Shown: positions 1-6,942 of the stretch, piece by piece
Layout: each line of letters begins with the position of its first letter
Numbering within the stretch: position 1 is the first letter of the stretch
From: Clostridiales bacterium
GTDB taxonomy: Bacteria; Bacillota; Clostridia; Oscillospirales; Acutalibacteraceae
NCBI GenBank assembly: GCA_012511005.1
Contig: JAAZGX010000189.1
Span: 1 to 7,765, forward strand
Reading direction: 5' to 3'
DNA length: 7,765 bases
Program-made: the position numbers and the translations under genes
The notes under the pieces: model-generated
What the model saw: the letters and a program-made list of their open reading frames with translations, nothing else
Told to the model about the DNA's origin: nothing
The model's database searches: none

Positions 1-79
1 CGCTAAACGATAAGGATACACAAACAGGGTATGAGCGGAAACGCTCATGCCTCCCGTATTTGGAAAGGAGTAAAAAAAC
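1..79 (+). promoter_or_regulatory. Moco/Tuco riboswitch, 3' part (5' end outside window), including the tupA ribosome binding site
   Basis: The leader before tupA contains a perfect 7-bp hairpin (31-37 with 42-48) closed by a GAAA tetraloop (38-41). This is followed by GCCTCCCGTATTT (49-61) and GGAAAGGAG (62-70). CTCC at 51-54 can pair with GGAG at 67-70, which is the Shine-Dalgarno sequence 9 nt before the tupA ATG. From memory, the E. coli moaA leader, the type example of the Moco RNA motif, has the same arrangement just before its start: a hairpin, then GCCTCCCGTAT, one differing base, then TGGAAAGG. The AAACAGGG just before the hairpin also resembles the ACCAGGG of E. coli. Placement before a tungstate transporter and cofactor genes fits the known role of this RNA class in sensing the molybdenum or tungsten cofactor. 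Hiding the ribosome binding site suggests translational control (inference). The 5' strands of the outer helices are not in the window, so the full fold and the Moco versus Tuco subtype cannot be decided. Confidence 0.85.
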
Positions 80-994
80 ATGAAAAAAACTTTAGCGATT
101 TTCCTTGTTATTGCGGTGCTGCTATCATTTGCGGCATGCGGTGGCAACGGTTCGGGGGATAGCTCCACCGAAAACCAAACGGTAAAGCCTCCGGAAAACC
201 CGAAAATAAGGCTTTCCACAACGACCTCTGTCAATGATTCAGGATTGCTTCCGTATCTTATGGAGCATTTTGAAAAAGAGACGGGCTATAAGGTTGAGAT
301 TACCTCCAACGGCACAGGTGCAGCTATTGCACTTGGCGAGTCGGGCGACTGTGATTTACTGCTCGTTCACTCAAAAGCGGCAGAGGAGGAGTTTATTACA
401 AAGGGATTTGGCGTAAAGCGTATTCCCTTTATGTACAACTTCTTCGTAATGGCAGGACCTGAAAGTGACCCCGCGGAAATTGCAGAATGTGAAAATGCAA
501 CTGAAGCGTTTAAGCTTATTGCAGAAAAGAAGGAAACTTCTTTTGTCTCAAGAGGAGATGACAGCGGCACGCACAAGGCAGAGCTTAAAATCTGGACAGC
601 GGCAGGAATTACACCTAATGCGTCAAAAGACAAATGGTATATTAATGTCGGCTCCGGAATGGGTGACACTCTTAACAAGGCTAACGAGCTTTCCTGTTAT
701 GTTTTAACGGATAAAGGCACATTTTTATCAAATGCCGCAAATCTCAAGAACATTAAAATACTTCTTGAGAAAGGCGATGATATGAAGAATACTTATTCGC
801 TAATAGCCGTAAATCCTGAAAAGCATACAGGGCTTAACACAGTAGGGGCAAACGCGCTTATTGATTGGATGACAAAGGCGTCAACTCTTGAGTTAATTGA
901 CAAATACGGCGCAGATAAGTACGGTCAGCAGTTATTCTATATTATCGAAACTACCGTGCCAACCTCCACGGAAAACACATCTACAACAAAGTAA
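80..994 (+). CDS. tupA: Tungstate ABC transporter, substrate-binding lipoprotein TupA
   Basis: 304 aa. This is the extracytoplasmic binding protein that captures tungstate and hands it to TupB. The N-terminus is a lipoprotein signal peptide: KK at 2-3, a hydrophobic stretch at about 5-19, and the lipobox SFAAC with the lipidated Cys at 20. A flexible Gly/Ser/Thr/Asn-rich linker follows (about 21-41). The mature domain opens with the TTTS motif (47-50) and carries SRGDDSGTH (157-165). Both are family hallmarks of TupA/ModA-like proteins and lie at the oxyanion site; the TTTS plus SRGDDSGTH combination is typical of TupA rather than ModA. The C-terminus ends in a short Ser/Thr-rich tail. The start at 80 is fixed by AGGAG at 66-70 and by the signal peptide beginning right there. 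It is the first gene after the riboswitch, and the permease and ATPase genes follow. Family knowledge favours tungstate over molybdate, but selectivity cannot be proved from sequence. Confidence 0.94.
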   Translation: MKKTLAIFLVIAVLLSFAACGGNGSGDSSTENQTVKPPENPKIRLSTTTSVNDSGLLPYLMEHFEKETGYKVEITSNGTGAAIALGESGDCDLLLVHSKAAEEEFITKGFGVKRIPFMYNFFVMAGPESDPAEIAECENATEAFKLIAEKKETSFVSRGDDSGTHKAELKIWTAAGITPNASKDKWYINVGSGMGDTLNKANELSCYVLTDKGTFLSNAANLKNIKILLEKGDDMKNTYSLIAVNPEKHTGLNTVGANALIDWMTKASTLELIDKYGADKYGQQLFYIIETTVPTSTENTSTTK

Positions 995-996
995 AA

Positions 997-1037
997 ACCA
1001 CCGCCGCCGCGCGTATTTAGCCGTGCGGCGGCATGGT
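997..1037 (+). promoter_or_regulatory. GC-rich stem-loop between tupA and tupB
   Basis: Positions 1003-1013 pair with 1022-1032 in an 11-bp stem (ten Watson-Crick pairs and one G-U at 1011/1024) with an 8-nt loop (1014-1021). ACCA (997-1000) can also pair with TGGT (1034-1037) as a lower helix across a small internal loop. The stem is almost pure G+C, unlike its AT-rich surroundings. It begins 3 nt after the tupA stop codon and ends 10 nt before the tupB ATG. No run of T follows, so it does not look like a standard intrinsic terminator. A plausible role (inference) is protecting the tupA transcript from 3' decay or partly attenuating downstream expression. Either would give more binding protein than permease, as seen at similar positions in many ABC operons. 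Confidence 0.75.
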
Positions 1038-1046
1038 ATTATTAAT

Positions 1047-1730
1047 ATGACAGAATATATAAAAGAAGCATTTTCTCTCCTTATTTCGGGTAATAGTGAG
1101 CTTTGGGGAATAATAAAAGTAACACTTCAAATGTCGTTTTTCAGCACAGTTATATCCTCGTTTTTGGGGCTGCCTTTAGGCACGGTAATTGGGAGAACTG
1201 AGTTTAAGGGTAAAGGCTTAATTCTTAGAATAACGAATACTCTAATGGGCTTGCCGCCTGTAGTGGCAGGTCTTGTTGTATTTTTAACTTTATCAAGGAG
1301 CGGACCGCTTGGCTCTTTGCAGCTGCTGTTTTCGGTTGCGGCTATGGTCATAGCTCAAGTTGTCTTAATAACACCGCTTATGACGGGGATGAGTGCGTCG
1401 GCAAGCAGCGAAAAAGCACCAAAGCTTAGAGAAACGGCGAGCGGACTTAGAATGGGGAAAACAAAAGAGATAATACTTTTAATGCTCGAATGCAGACCGC
1501 AATTTGTAAGCATTATCCTGCTTGGATTTGGCAGAGCAATAGCAGAGGTGGGCGCCGTTAGTCTTGTCGGGGGGAATATACAATTTAAAACGCGTGTTAT
1601 GACTACGGCTATTATGCTTGAAACGAATAAAGGCAACTTCAGATTTGCAGTTGCGCTTGGAATTGTTCTCCTTGCTATTTCATTCATCGTCAACTCAATA
1701 GCGTATACGGCAGGGGAGAAAAGAAAATGA
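1047..1730 (+). CDS. tupB: Tungstate ABC transporter, permease TupB
   Basis: 227 aa inner-membrane subunit that forms the tungstate channel with TupC. Hydrophobic segments lie at about 21-49, 58-82, 88-113, 152-172 and 200-222, so about five membrane spans, as usual for the family. GLPPVVAG (68-75) is a motif typical of TupB/ModB permeases. The cytoplasmic coupling loop that docks on the ATPase starts near RETASGLRMGKT (128-139) and is followed by GRAIAEVGA (162-170). The reading frame stays open upstream to an ATG at 897, but that would overlap tupA by about 100 bases and add an unrelated, non-hydrophobic leader. The start at 1047 gives the expected N-terminus and family length. There is no good Shine-Dalgarno sequence before 1047, where the stem-loop sits, so initiation may be weak or coupled. 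The gene overlaps tupC by four bases (ATGA). Confidence 0.92.
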   Translation: MTEYIKEAFSLLISGNSELWGIIKVTLQMSFFSTVISSFLGLPLGTVIGRTEFKGKGLILRITNTLMGLPPVVAGLVVFLTLSRSGPLGSLQLLFSVAAMVIAQVVLITPLMTGMSASASSEKAPKLRETASGLRMGKTKEIILLMLECRPQFVSIILLGFGRAIAEVGAVSLVGGNIQFKTRVMTTAIMLETNKGNFRFAVALGIVLLAISFIVNSIAYTAGEKRK

Positions 1731-2404
1731 TTGAAATAAAAAACCTTAAAAAGAAATATTCAGCGGATTTTACGCTTAACATAGAGAACCTAAAAATCAA
1801 AACGGGCGAACGGGTGGCGCTTATCGGAGCCAATGGCTCCGGCAAAAGCACGCTACTAAAACTTATTTCGGGATACATTAAACCAGATAGCGGGGAAATA
1901 TTGATTAATACAGAGAAAATGGCATATTTACCGCAAGACCCATACATTTTTTCAATGAGTGTTAGAAAAAATGTGCGTATAGGGTTAAAGGATAATAAAA
2001 AGCAAGAAGAAAATCTAAAAGAAATTTTAATTATGACAGGGCTTTTTAATTTGTTAGATAAGAATGCCGCAAAGCTTTCAGGCGGTGAAAAGCAGCGTAT
2101 GGTTTTTGCTCGTATGTTAATTGATAAGCATAATCTTTTAATGCTTGACGAGCCTTTCGGTGCTATTGATATAGATTTTAAGGACTCTTTAGAGCAGATT
2201 TTATCTGACTATTGTATAGCTAATAAGACAACACTTATTATGGCTACTCACACACCTGCCGAAGCTTTTAATCTTTGTGATAAGTTAATTATTATGCATA
2301 AGGGTGAAGTCATAGAATACGGTCAATGCGGCGATATTATAAAAAATCCGAAAACCGATTTCGGTAAAACTTTCTTAAAACAATGGAGAATAACTGATGT
2401 TTGA
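1727..2404 (+). CDS. tupC: Tungstate ABC transporter, ATP-binding protein TupC
   Basis: 225 aa cytoplasmic ATPase that powers TupAB import. All the ABC motifs are intact: Walker A GANGSGKST (34-42), Q-loop in LPQDP (about 66-70), signature LSGGEKQR (117-124), Walker B LLMLDEP (137-143, with D141 and E142), D-loop nearby (about 147-149), and the switch His H175 in ATHTPAEA. The protein is short. It has no C-terminal TOBE oxyanion-binding domain of the ModC kind, which fits the TupC type. The start at 1727 has AGGGGAG (1712-1718) at good spacing and overlaps the tupB stop as ATGA, implying translational coupling. Its 3' end overlaps the next gene by eight bases. The family assignment as an ABC ATPase is certain; the tungstate substrate comes from the neighbours. 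Confidence 0.93.
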   Translation: MIEIKNLKKKYSADFTLNIENLKIKTGERVALIGANGSGKSTLLKLISGYIKPDSGEILINTEKMAYLPQDPYIFSMSVRKNVRIGLKDNKKQEENLKEILIMTGLFNLLDKNAAKLSGGEKQRMVFARMLIDKHNLLMLDEPFGAIDIDFKDSLEQILSDYCIANKTTLIMATHTPAEAFNLCDKLIIMHKGEVIEYGQCGDIIKNPKTDFGKTFLKQWRITDV

Positions 2405-3611
2405 ATGTGTCAGCGCCAATAAGGCTCTTAAAATTATATTTAATGTTAAGTTAAATACATTTCAAAAGACTGAAATGGTTTCGCTTTCAAAGGCCGTTGG
2501 CAAAGTGTCGGCAGAACATGTGTTAAGTGTAGAAAATATTCCTCCCTATGACCGTTCAAGTGTGGACGGGTATGCGTTAAAAGCGTCAGATACTTTCGGC
2601 TCTTCACAGTCACTGCCGTCAATACTAAAATGCATGGGTGAAATAGAAATGGGAGAAAGAGCAGAACGCATTTTAGATGACTATATGTGCTTTAAAATCC
2701 CGACAGGAGGAAAGCTGCCGGAAAACGCTGACAGTGTAGTTATGATTGAATATACAGATTATACAGACGACGGTTTTTGTTGTGTATTAAAGCCAGTAGC
2801 GCCTTTTGAAAATGTTATCAAAGCAGGTGACGATATAAAAATAGGTCAAACGGCTCTTTATAAAAACACTTTAATAGAAGCGAAGAATATAGGCGCTTTA
2901 GCGGCTTTAGGAATAAGTGAATTAAAAGTTAAAAAGCGTTTTACGGTAGGCGTAATTTCTACGGGTGATGAACTTGTTGAAGTGAATGAAAAGCCAAAAG
3001 GCTCACAGATACGAGATATAAACTCAACACTTTTATATGCCGCGCTTAAAAATTCATACATTGAAGTTAAAACATATCCGATTGTAAAGGATAATAAAAA
3101 TCAGCTAAAAGAAACAGCGCTAAAAGCCTTGAATGAAAATGATATGCTCTTAATTTCAGGCGGCAGCTCTGTTGGTGAAAAGGATGTTGTTTATAATGTT
3201 CTCTGTGAACTTGGAGAAGTGCTTTTCCATGGCGTATCAATAAAGCCCGGCAAACCCACAATGTTTGCGGTAGCAGAGAGTAAGCCTGTTTTCGGTCTTC
3301 CCGGTCATCCGCTTGCCGCGTTTTTTACAACAAGGCTTTTCGTTTTACCTCTGATTGATAAAATGCTCGGCATAGAAAAGACTGAAAAAAGCATTATAAG
3401 AAAAGCCGTTTCTAACATACCCTCAAATCACGGCAGGGAGGAAATTCTGCCTGTTATATTATTAAAAGACGAGGAAAACGAGTTTTTTGAGCCGCTTTTT
3501 TCTAAGTCAAGTATAATATCTGTGTTAAATAAGGCAGACGGATATATAAGAATAGACAAAAACAGTGAGGGCATTAAAAAAGGAGAAAAGGTACGGGTGC
3601 AGTTATTATGA
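2397..3611 (+). CDS. moeA: Molybdopterin molybdenumtransferase MoeA (standard form)
   Basis: 404 aa, the usual MoeA length (about 400). MoeA inserts molybdate or tungstate into adenylylated molybdopterin to give the finished cofactor, in the cytoplasm. The N-terminal domain has PPYDRSSVDGYA (49-60; D57 matches the conserved Asp of E. coli MoeA) and TGGKLPENADSVVMIE. The central MoaB/Mog-like domain (about 175-320) has STGDELV, SGGSSVGEKD (254-263), HGVSIKPGKP and GLPGHP (300-305). A C-terminal beta domain (about 332-404) completes the fold. No key motif is missing. GGAG at 2385-2388 supports the start at 2397, which overlaps the end of tupC by eight bases. The stop overlaps the next moeA by ATGA. 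A second, dissimilar MoeA follows directly. The metal preference of each protein is unknown; the tungstate transporter upstream suggests at least one handles tungsten (inference). Confidence 0.93.
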   Translation: MFECVSANKALKIIFNVKLNTFQKTEMVSLSKAVGKVSAEHVLSVENIPPYDRSSVDGYALKASDTFGSSQSLPSILKCMGEIEMGERAERILDDYMCFKIPTGGKLPENADSVVMIEYTDYTDDGFCCVLKPVAPFENVIKAGDDIKIGQTALYKNTLIEAKNIGALAALGISELKVKKRFTVGVISTGDELVEVNEKPKGSQIRDINSTLLYAALKNSYIEVKTYPIVKDNKNQLKETALKALNENDMLLISGGSSVGEKDVVYNVLCELGEVLFHGVSIKPGKPTMFAVAESKPVFGLPGHPLAAFFTTRLFVLPLIDKMLGIEKTEKSIIRKAVSNIPSNHGREEILPVILLKDEENEFFEPLFSKSSIISVLNKADGYIRIDKNSEGIKKGEKVRVQLL

Positions 3612-5524
3612 ATAAATATGAATATCTAAAAAACACGCCTTTAGCTGAGGCTGTTAATATATATAAAGAGGCGCTTAAAAGTGCGGGTGTCACCTATAAT
3701 ATTGAAACGATTAAAACGACTTCTGCACTAAACAGAATGACGGCGAAAGCCGTTTATGCCAAACGGTGCAGTCCTCATTATTGTGCAAGTGCCATGGACG
3801 GTGTTGCATTAAAAGCAGAAGAGACATTCGGCGCCTCTGAAAGTTCTCCGGTAAAACTAAATAAGAATAGTTATATTTCAATAGATACTGGCGACCCTAT
3901 GCCGGAAAACACGGATTGCGTTGTAATGATTGAGGATATAATTGAAGAAGAAAACGGAAAAATTAAGCTTTATTCTGCCGCTGTGCCGTGGCAAAATGTG
4001 CGCAAAATTGGCGAAGATATTTCAATGGGTGATATGATAGCGCCGTCTTTTACGACTGTCACCCCGTCACTTATAGGCGCTTTTCTTGCAGGTGGAGTAT
4101 ATAGCTTTGAAGCGGTTACAATTCCGAAAATCGCTATAATCCCCACTGGGGACGAGATAGTAAAAGGGGATAGTGAAAGTCTTAATGACGGTGATGTGCC
4201 GGAGTTTAACTCCGCTATTTTCAGCGCGATGCTAAGTGAATGGGGAGCAAAATCAGAAGTTTTTCCTGTTGTAAAAGACGAATTAGGGCTTATTAAAAAT
4301 GCTATAATTAAAGCTTCAAAAGAGTGTGATGCCGTAATCGTTATAGCAGGCTCCTCTGCCGGCAGAGATGATTATACAGCTAATGCACTAAAAAGCGCCG
4401 GCGCTCTTATTTTACACGGTGTGGCAATAAAGCCCGGAAAACCCGCGGTTTTAGGTAGCATAGGAAAAGTGCCGTTTTTAGGCGTACCTGGCTATCCCAT
4501 TTCGGGAATTATCGTAATGGAGGAAATCTTTAAGTATATATTGCCGCTCCTTACGAAACGAGTATATGAAAAGCCTTTAGAATTTGAGGCAAAATTAGCA
4601 AGGCAAACAGTATCTTCTTTAAAGTACAAAGAATACATTAGGTGCCGAATAGGCTTTATTGATAAAGAAGCTGTAGCTGTACCAATGGAAGGCGCTGCCG
4701 GTGTCGTTACACGCTTTGCGAAAGCGTCAGGCATATTTACAGTACCGCAAGACAGTGAGGGTAAAAGGCGAGGAGAGAGTGTGAATGTACGGCTTTTAAA
4801 GCCGCTTTCAGAGCTTGAAAACAGCGTGTTAGTAGTTGGCAGTCACGACCCATTAATAGACGAAATTGATGATATATTAAAAAGGGGCGGCTCAAAAACG
4901 GGTATTTCTTCAAATCATGCGGGCAGTATGGGCGGCATAATGGCAATTAAAAACCACGAAGCACACTTAGGCGGAATTCACCTTTTAGATACTAAAAGCG
5001 GTGAGTATAATAAAAGCTGTATAAAAACATATTTCCCAAACGGCGGCGCTGTACTTATAAGAGGTGTTGGCAGAACACAAGGGCTTATGGTAGAAAAGGG
5101 AAATCCTAAAAACATTAAAGACCTTAAAGATATAGCGGAGAAAGAAGTCTCATATGTAAACCGTCAAAGGGGCTCCGGTACAAGGATTTTACTTGACTTT
5201 TTATTAGATAAACAAAATCTTTCTTCTGCTGATATTTACGGCTATACGAGAGAGGAGTACACTCATACAGCCGTAGCGGCGGCAGTTGCGGCAAAAAGTG
5301 CCTCTGTTGGACTTGGAATTTTATCTGCCGCTAAAATATACGACCTTGATTTTATTGAGCTTTATAGTGAGCAGTACGATTTTCTAATCAGCGAAAAGGC
5401 TTTTGAGGATGAAAGGGTAAAGGATTTTCTTAATGCGTTAAATAGTAATGAATTCATAGAAAGGCTAACAATTTTAGACGGATATACTTTTGAGAGTTTA
5501 GGGGAAATTATAGAAATAGGGTGA
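3608..5524 (+). CDS. MoeA-family metal insertase fused to a C-terminal PBP-like domain
   Basis: 638 aa. Residues about 1-400 are a complete MoeA: SAMDGVA (61-67, D64), TGDPMPENTDCVVMIED, PTGDEIVKGD, GSSAGRDDYT (248-257, D255), HGVAIKPGKP, GVPGYPISG (292-300) and a C-terminal beta domain (about 320-398). Residues about 405-625 form a PBP-like domain (the type placed in PF12727): VVGSHDP (409-415), SNHAGSMGG (435-443), GGIHLLD and NRQRGSGTR (518-526). That domain is related to oxyanion-binding proteins but has no signal peptide, so it acts in the cytoplasm. This fusion is known in clostridia and archaea. The added domain may bind molybdate or tungstate and feed or gate the insertase (inference). 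The start overlaps the previous stop (ATGA). No close Shine-Dalgarno sequence is seen (AGGAG at 3581 is too far), so translation is probably coupled. SAGRDDY and VPGYP replace the SVGEKD and LPGHP of the first MoeA, marking a distinct subfamily. Confidence 0.92.
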   Translation: MNKYEYLKNTPLAEAVNIYKEALKSAGVTYNIETIKTTSALNRMTAKAVYAKRCSPHYCASAMDGVALKAEETFGASESSPVKLNKNSYISIDTGDPMPENTDCVVMIEDIIEEENGKIKLYSAAVPWQNVRKIGEDISMGDMIAPSFTTVTPSLIGAFLAGGVYSFEAVTIPKIAIIPTGDEIVKGDSESLNDGDVPEFNSAIFSAMLSEWGAKSEVFPVVKDELGLIKNAIIKASKECDAVIVIAGSSAGRDDYTANALKSAGALILHGVAIKPGKPAVLGSIGKVPFLGVPGYPISGIIVMEEIFKYILPLLTKRVYEKPLEFEAKLARQTVSSLKYKEYIRCRIGFIDKEAVAVPMEGAAGVVTRFAKASGIFTVPQDSEGKRRGESVNVRLLKPLSELENSVLVVGSHDPLIDEIDDILKRGGSKTGISSNHAGSMGGIMAIKNHEAHLGGIHLLDTKSGEYNKSCIKTYFPNGGAVLIRGVGRTQGLMVEKGNPKNIKDLKDIAEKEVSYVNRQRGSGTRILLDFLLDKQNLSSADIYGYTREEYTHTAVAAAVAAKSASVGLGILSAAKIYDLDFIELYSEQYDFLISEKAFEDERVKDFLNALNSNEFIERLTILDGYTFESLGEIIEIG

Positions 5525-5528
5525 TAAG

Positions 5529-5999
5529 ATGAAGCTTTCACATACGGACAGCGACGGCAACCTTAATATGGTCGATGTAGGCGAGAAAAAAATGACGGTC
5601 AGAACAGCAAGAGCCGAAGGGCAAATTACAATGAAGCCTGAAACGCTTACAGCTATTCGGGGGAACACTTTAGAAAAAGGCGATATACTTACTTGTGCTA
5701 AAGTTGCGGGAATACAGGGGGCTAAAAAGACGCATGAGTTAATTCCTTTGTGCCATAATATTCCGATTGACAAAATTGAGATTGCATTTGAGTTTGAGAG
5801 TGAAAACACTATTAAAATTAAGTCCTTTGCTAAATGCGCGTATAAAACGGGTATAGAAATGGAAGCGCTTACAGCCGTAAGCGTTGCGGCGCTTTGTATA
5901 TATGATATGTGTAAAGCCGTTGACCGTTCAATGGTTATAAATTATATAAAGCTCGTTGAAAAGACGGGCGGAGCATCGGGAGAATATAGGTCGATATGA
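5529..5999 (+). CDS. moaC: Cyclic pyranopterin monophosphate synthase MoaC
   Basis: 156 aa, normal length. MoaC turns 3',8-cyclo-7,8-dihydro-GTP, made by MoaA, into cyclic pyranopterin monophosphate, the first stable intermediate of the cofactor. Conserved blocks are MVDVGEK (14-20), KGD with K50, AKKTHELIPLCHNI (65-78, with H76), KTGIEMEALTAVSVAAL (106-122), YDMCKAVD (125-132, with D126 and K129) and KTGGASGEY near the end. K50, H76 and K129 match the catalytic K51, H77 and K131 of E. coli MoaC, so the enzyme should be active. It starts 4 nt after the previous stop, with a modest AGGGTG at about 5518-5523. It overlaps moaA by four bases (ATGA at 5996-5999), coupling the two enzymes that act in sequence. 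Confidence 0.96.
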   Translation: MKLSHTDSDGNLNMVDVGEKKMTVRTARAEGQITMKPETLTAIRGNTLEKGDILTCAKVAGIQGAKKTHELIPLCHNIPIDKIEIAFEFESENTIKIKSFAKCAYKTGIEMEALTAVSVAALCIYDMCKAVDRSMVINYIKLVEKTGGASGEYRSI

Positions 6000-6940
6000 T
6001 AGACGGATTTAATAGAAAAATAGAATATCTGCGGCTTTCAGTAACAAAAAAATGTATGGAAAAGTGCATTTACTGCTCTAAAGATGATGAGAAATGTGCC
6101 GTAAAAGGTGAAGAGCTGCCCGCAGAAGCGTTTATAAAAATTGCTGACGCTTGTGCTAAACTTCACATAAATAAAGTTAGACTTACGGGCGGAGAGCCTT
6201 TACTTCGTCACGATTTAGAGGAAATTGTAAGAGGTATTTACGACCTTAATAATTATAAAGATATAACAATTACAACGAATGCGCAGCTTTTAGCTGGAAA
6301 AGCGGCGGCTCTTAAAAAAGCAGGTGTAAACAGGTGCAATATTAGCCTTGATTCTTTAAAGCCCGATGTTTATAAGGAAATGACGGGCGGCGACCTAAAC
6401 AAGGTTTTTAAGGGTATAGAAGCGGCGTTTAACGAGAGTATGCTTCCTATAAAAATCAATACCGTTCTCATAAAAGGTAAGAATGACGGTGAGATTGACG
6501 ACTTTATCGAGCTTGCAAAACAGTATCCTTTAAGTGTTAGATTTATTGAGCTAATGCCCGTCGGCGACATGCTTTTAACGGGAATAAGTAATGAAAAAAT
6601 AATCAAAGAGCATAAATATCTTTTGCCGCTTAATACAGATGAGAAGAGTTCTGGTCCTGCTAAAATCTACACCGCTAAAGGCTTTAAGGGTAATGTGGGC
6701 TTTATAAGTCCTATTACAAACTGTTTTTGTAGTAGCTGTAACAGGATAAGAGTTACGAGTGACGCATACTTAAAACCGTGTCTTGGAAACGAGGCGGAAT
6801 ATTCACTAAAAGAGGCGCTTTCTCTTGATACTAATGAATTAGCAAAGACAATATCAGAAATTATACGGAAAAAACCGCAAAACCACACATTTTCTGATGT
6901 GTTTAATGCAGACAGAAAAATGAAAGATATCGGAGGCTAA
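5996..6940 (+). CDS. moaA: GTP 3',8-cyclase MoaA (radical SAM)
   Basis: 314 aa, slightly short of the usual 320-340. MoaA uses S-adenosylmethionine and two [4Fe-4S] clusters to cyclise GTP, the first step of pyranopterin synthesis. The radical SAM cluster motif CX3CX2C is C20, C24 and C27. LTGGEPLLR (63-71) is the SAM-binding GGEP region. The second, substrate-binding cluster is FCSSCNRIR with C245 and C248, plus C262 in LKPCL. The protein ends in Gly-Gly (313-314), the tail that in MoaA reaches into the active site and is needed for activity. All key residues are therefore present. Residues around the first cluster (KKCMEKCIYC) differ from the common CNFRCxYC but keep the ligands. The start is fixed by the ATGA overlap with moaC. 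The tail codons also form the ribosome binding site of the next gene. Confidence 0.96.
   Translation: MIDGFNRKIEYLRLSVTKKCMEKCIYCSKDDEKCAVKGEELPAEAFIKIADACAKLHINKVRLTGGEPLLRHDLEEIVRGIYDLNNYKDITITTNAQLLAGKAAALKKAGVNRCNISLDSLKPDVYKEMTGGDLNKVFKGIEAAFNESMLPIKINTVLIKGKNDGEIDDFIELAKQYPLSVRFIELMPVGDMLLTGISNEKIIKEHKYLLPLNTDEKSSGPAKIYTAKGFKGNVGFISPITNCFCSSCNRIRVTSDAYLKPCLGNEAEYSLKEALSLDTNELAKTISEIIRKKPQNHTFSDVFNADRKMKDIGG
6932..6936 (+). promoter_or_regulatory. Ribosome binding site of the MOSC gene, inside the moaA Gly-Gly codons
   Basis: GGAGG at 6932-6936 is a perfect Shine-Dalgarno core 6 nt before the ATG at 6943. The same bases are the start of the last two moaA codons (GGA GGC), which encode the functionally required C-terminal Gly-Gly. 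It also decides the start of the MOSC gene. Confidence 0.85.
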
Positions 6941-6942
6941 TA

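Noticed and set aside
367..678. Antisense and out-of-frame open reading frames throughout the window (for example 367-678 minus, 1355-1693 minus, 5498-5809 minus)
   Set aside because: They lie wholly or almost wholly opposite or inside well-supported genes, show no recognisable motifs and have no independent start signals. They are shadows of the real coding frames.
80..994. TupA as a phosphate (PstS) or molybdate (ModA) binding protein
   Set aside because: The TTTS plus SRGDDSGTH pattern and the single short permease and ATPase without a TOBE domain fit TupABC better, although selectivity is not proven.
897..1046. In-frame upstream extension of tupB to an ATG at 897
   Set aside because: It would overlap tupA by about 100 bases and read through the GC-rich stem-loop, adding a polar arginine-rich leader not seen in TupB. 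The ATG at 1047 gives the normal N-terminus and length.
1003..1050. Intrinsic terminator after tupA
   Set aside because: The stem is strong but is followed by a mixed A/T stretch with no T-run, and tupB and tupC follow at once on the same strand. It is better described as an intercistronic stem-loop.
3608..5524. Frameshift or assembly artefact joining moeA to a separate binding-protein gene
   Set aside because: The frame is open throughout, the linker is short, no signal peptide remains at the junction, and MoeA with a C-terminal PBP-like domain is a known architecture of about this length.
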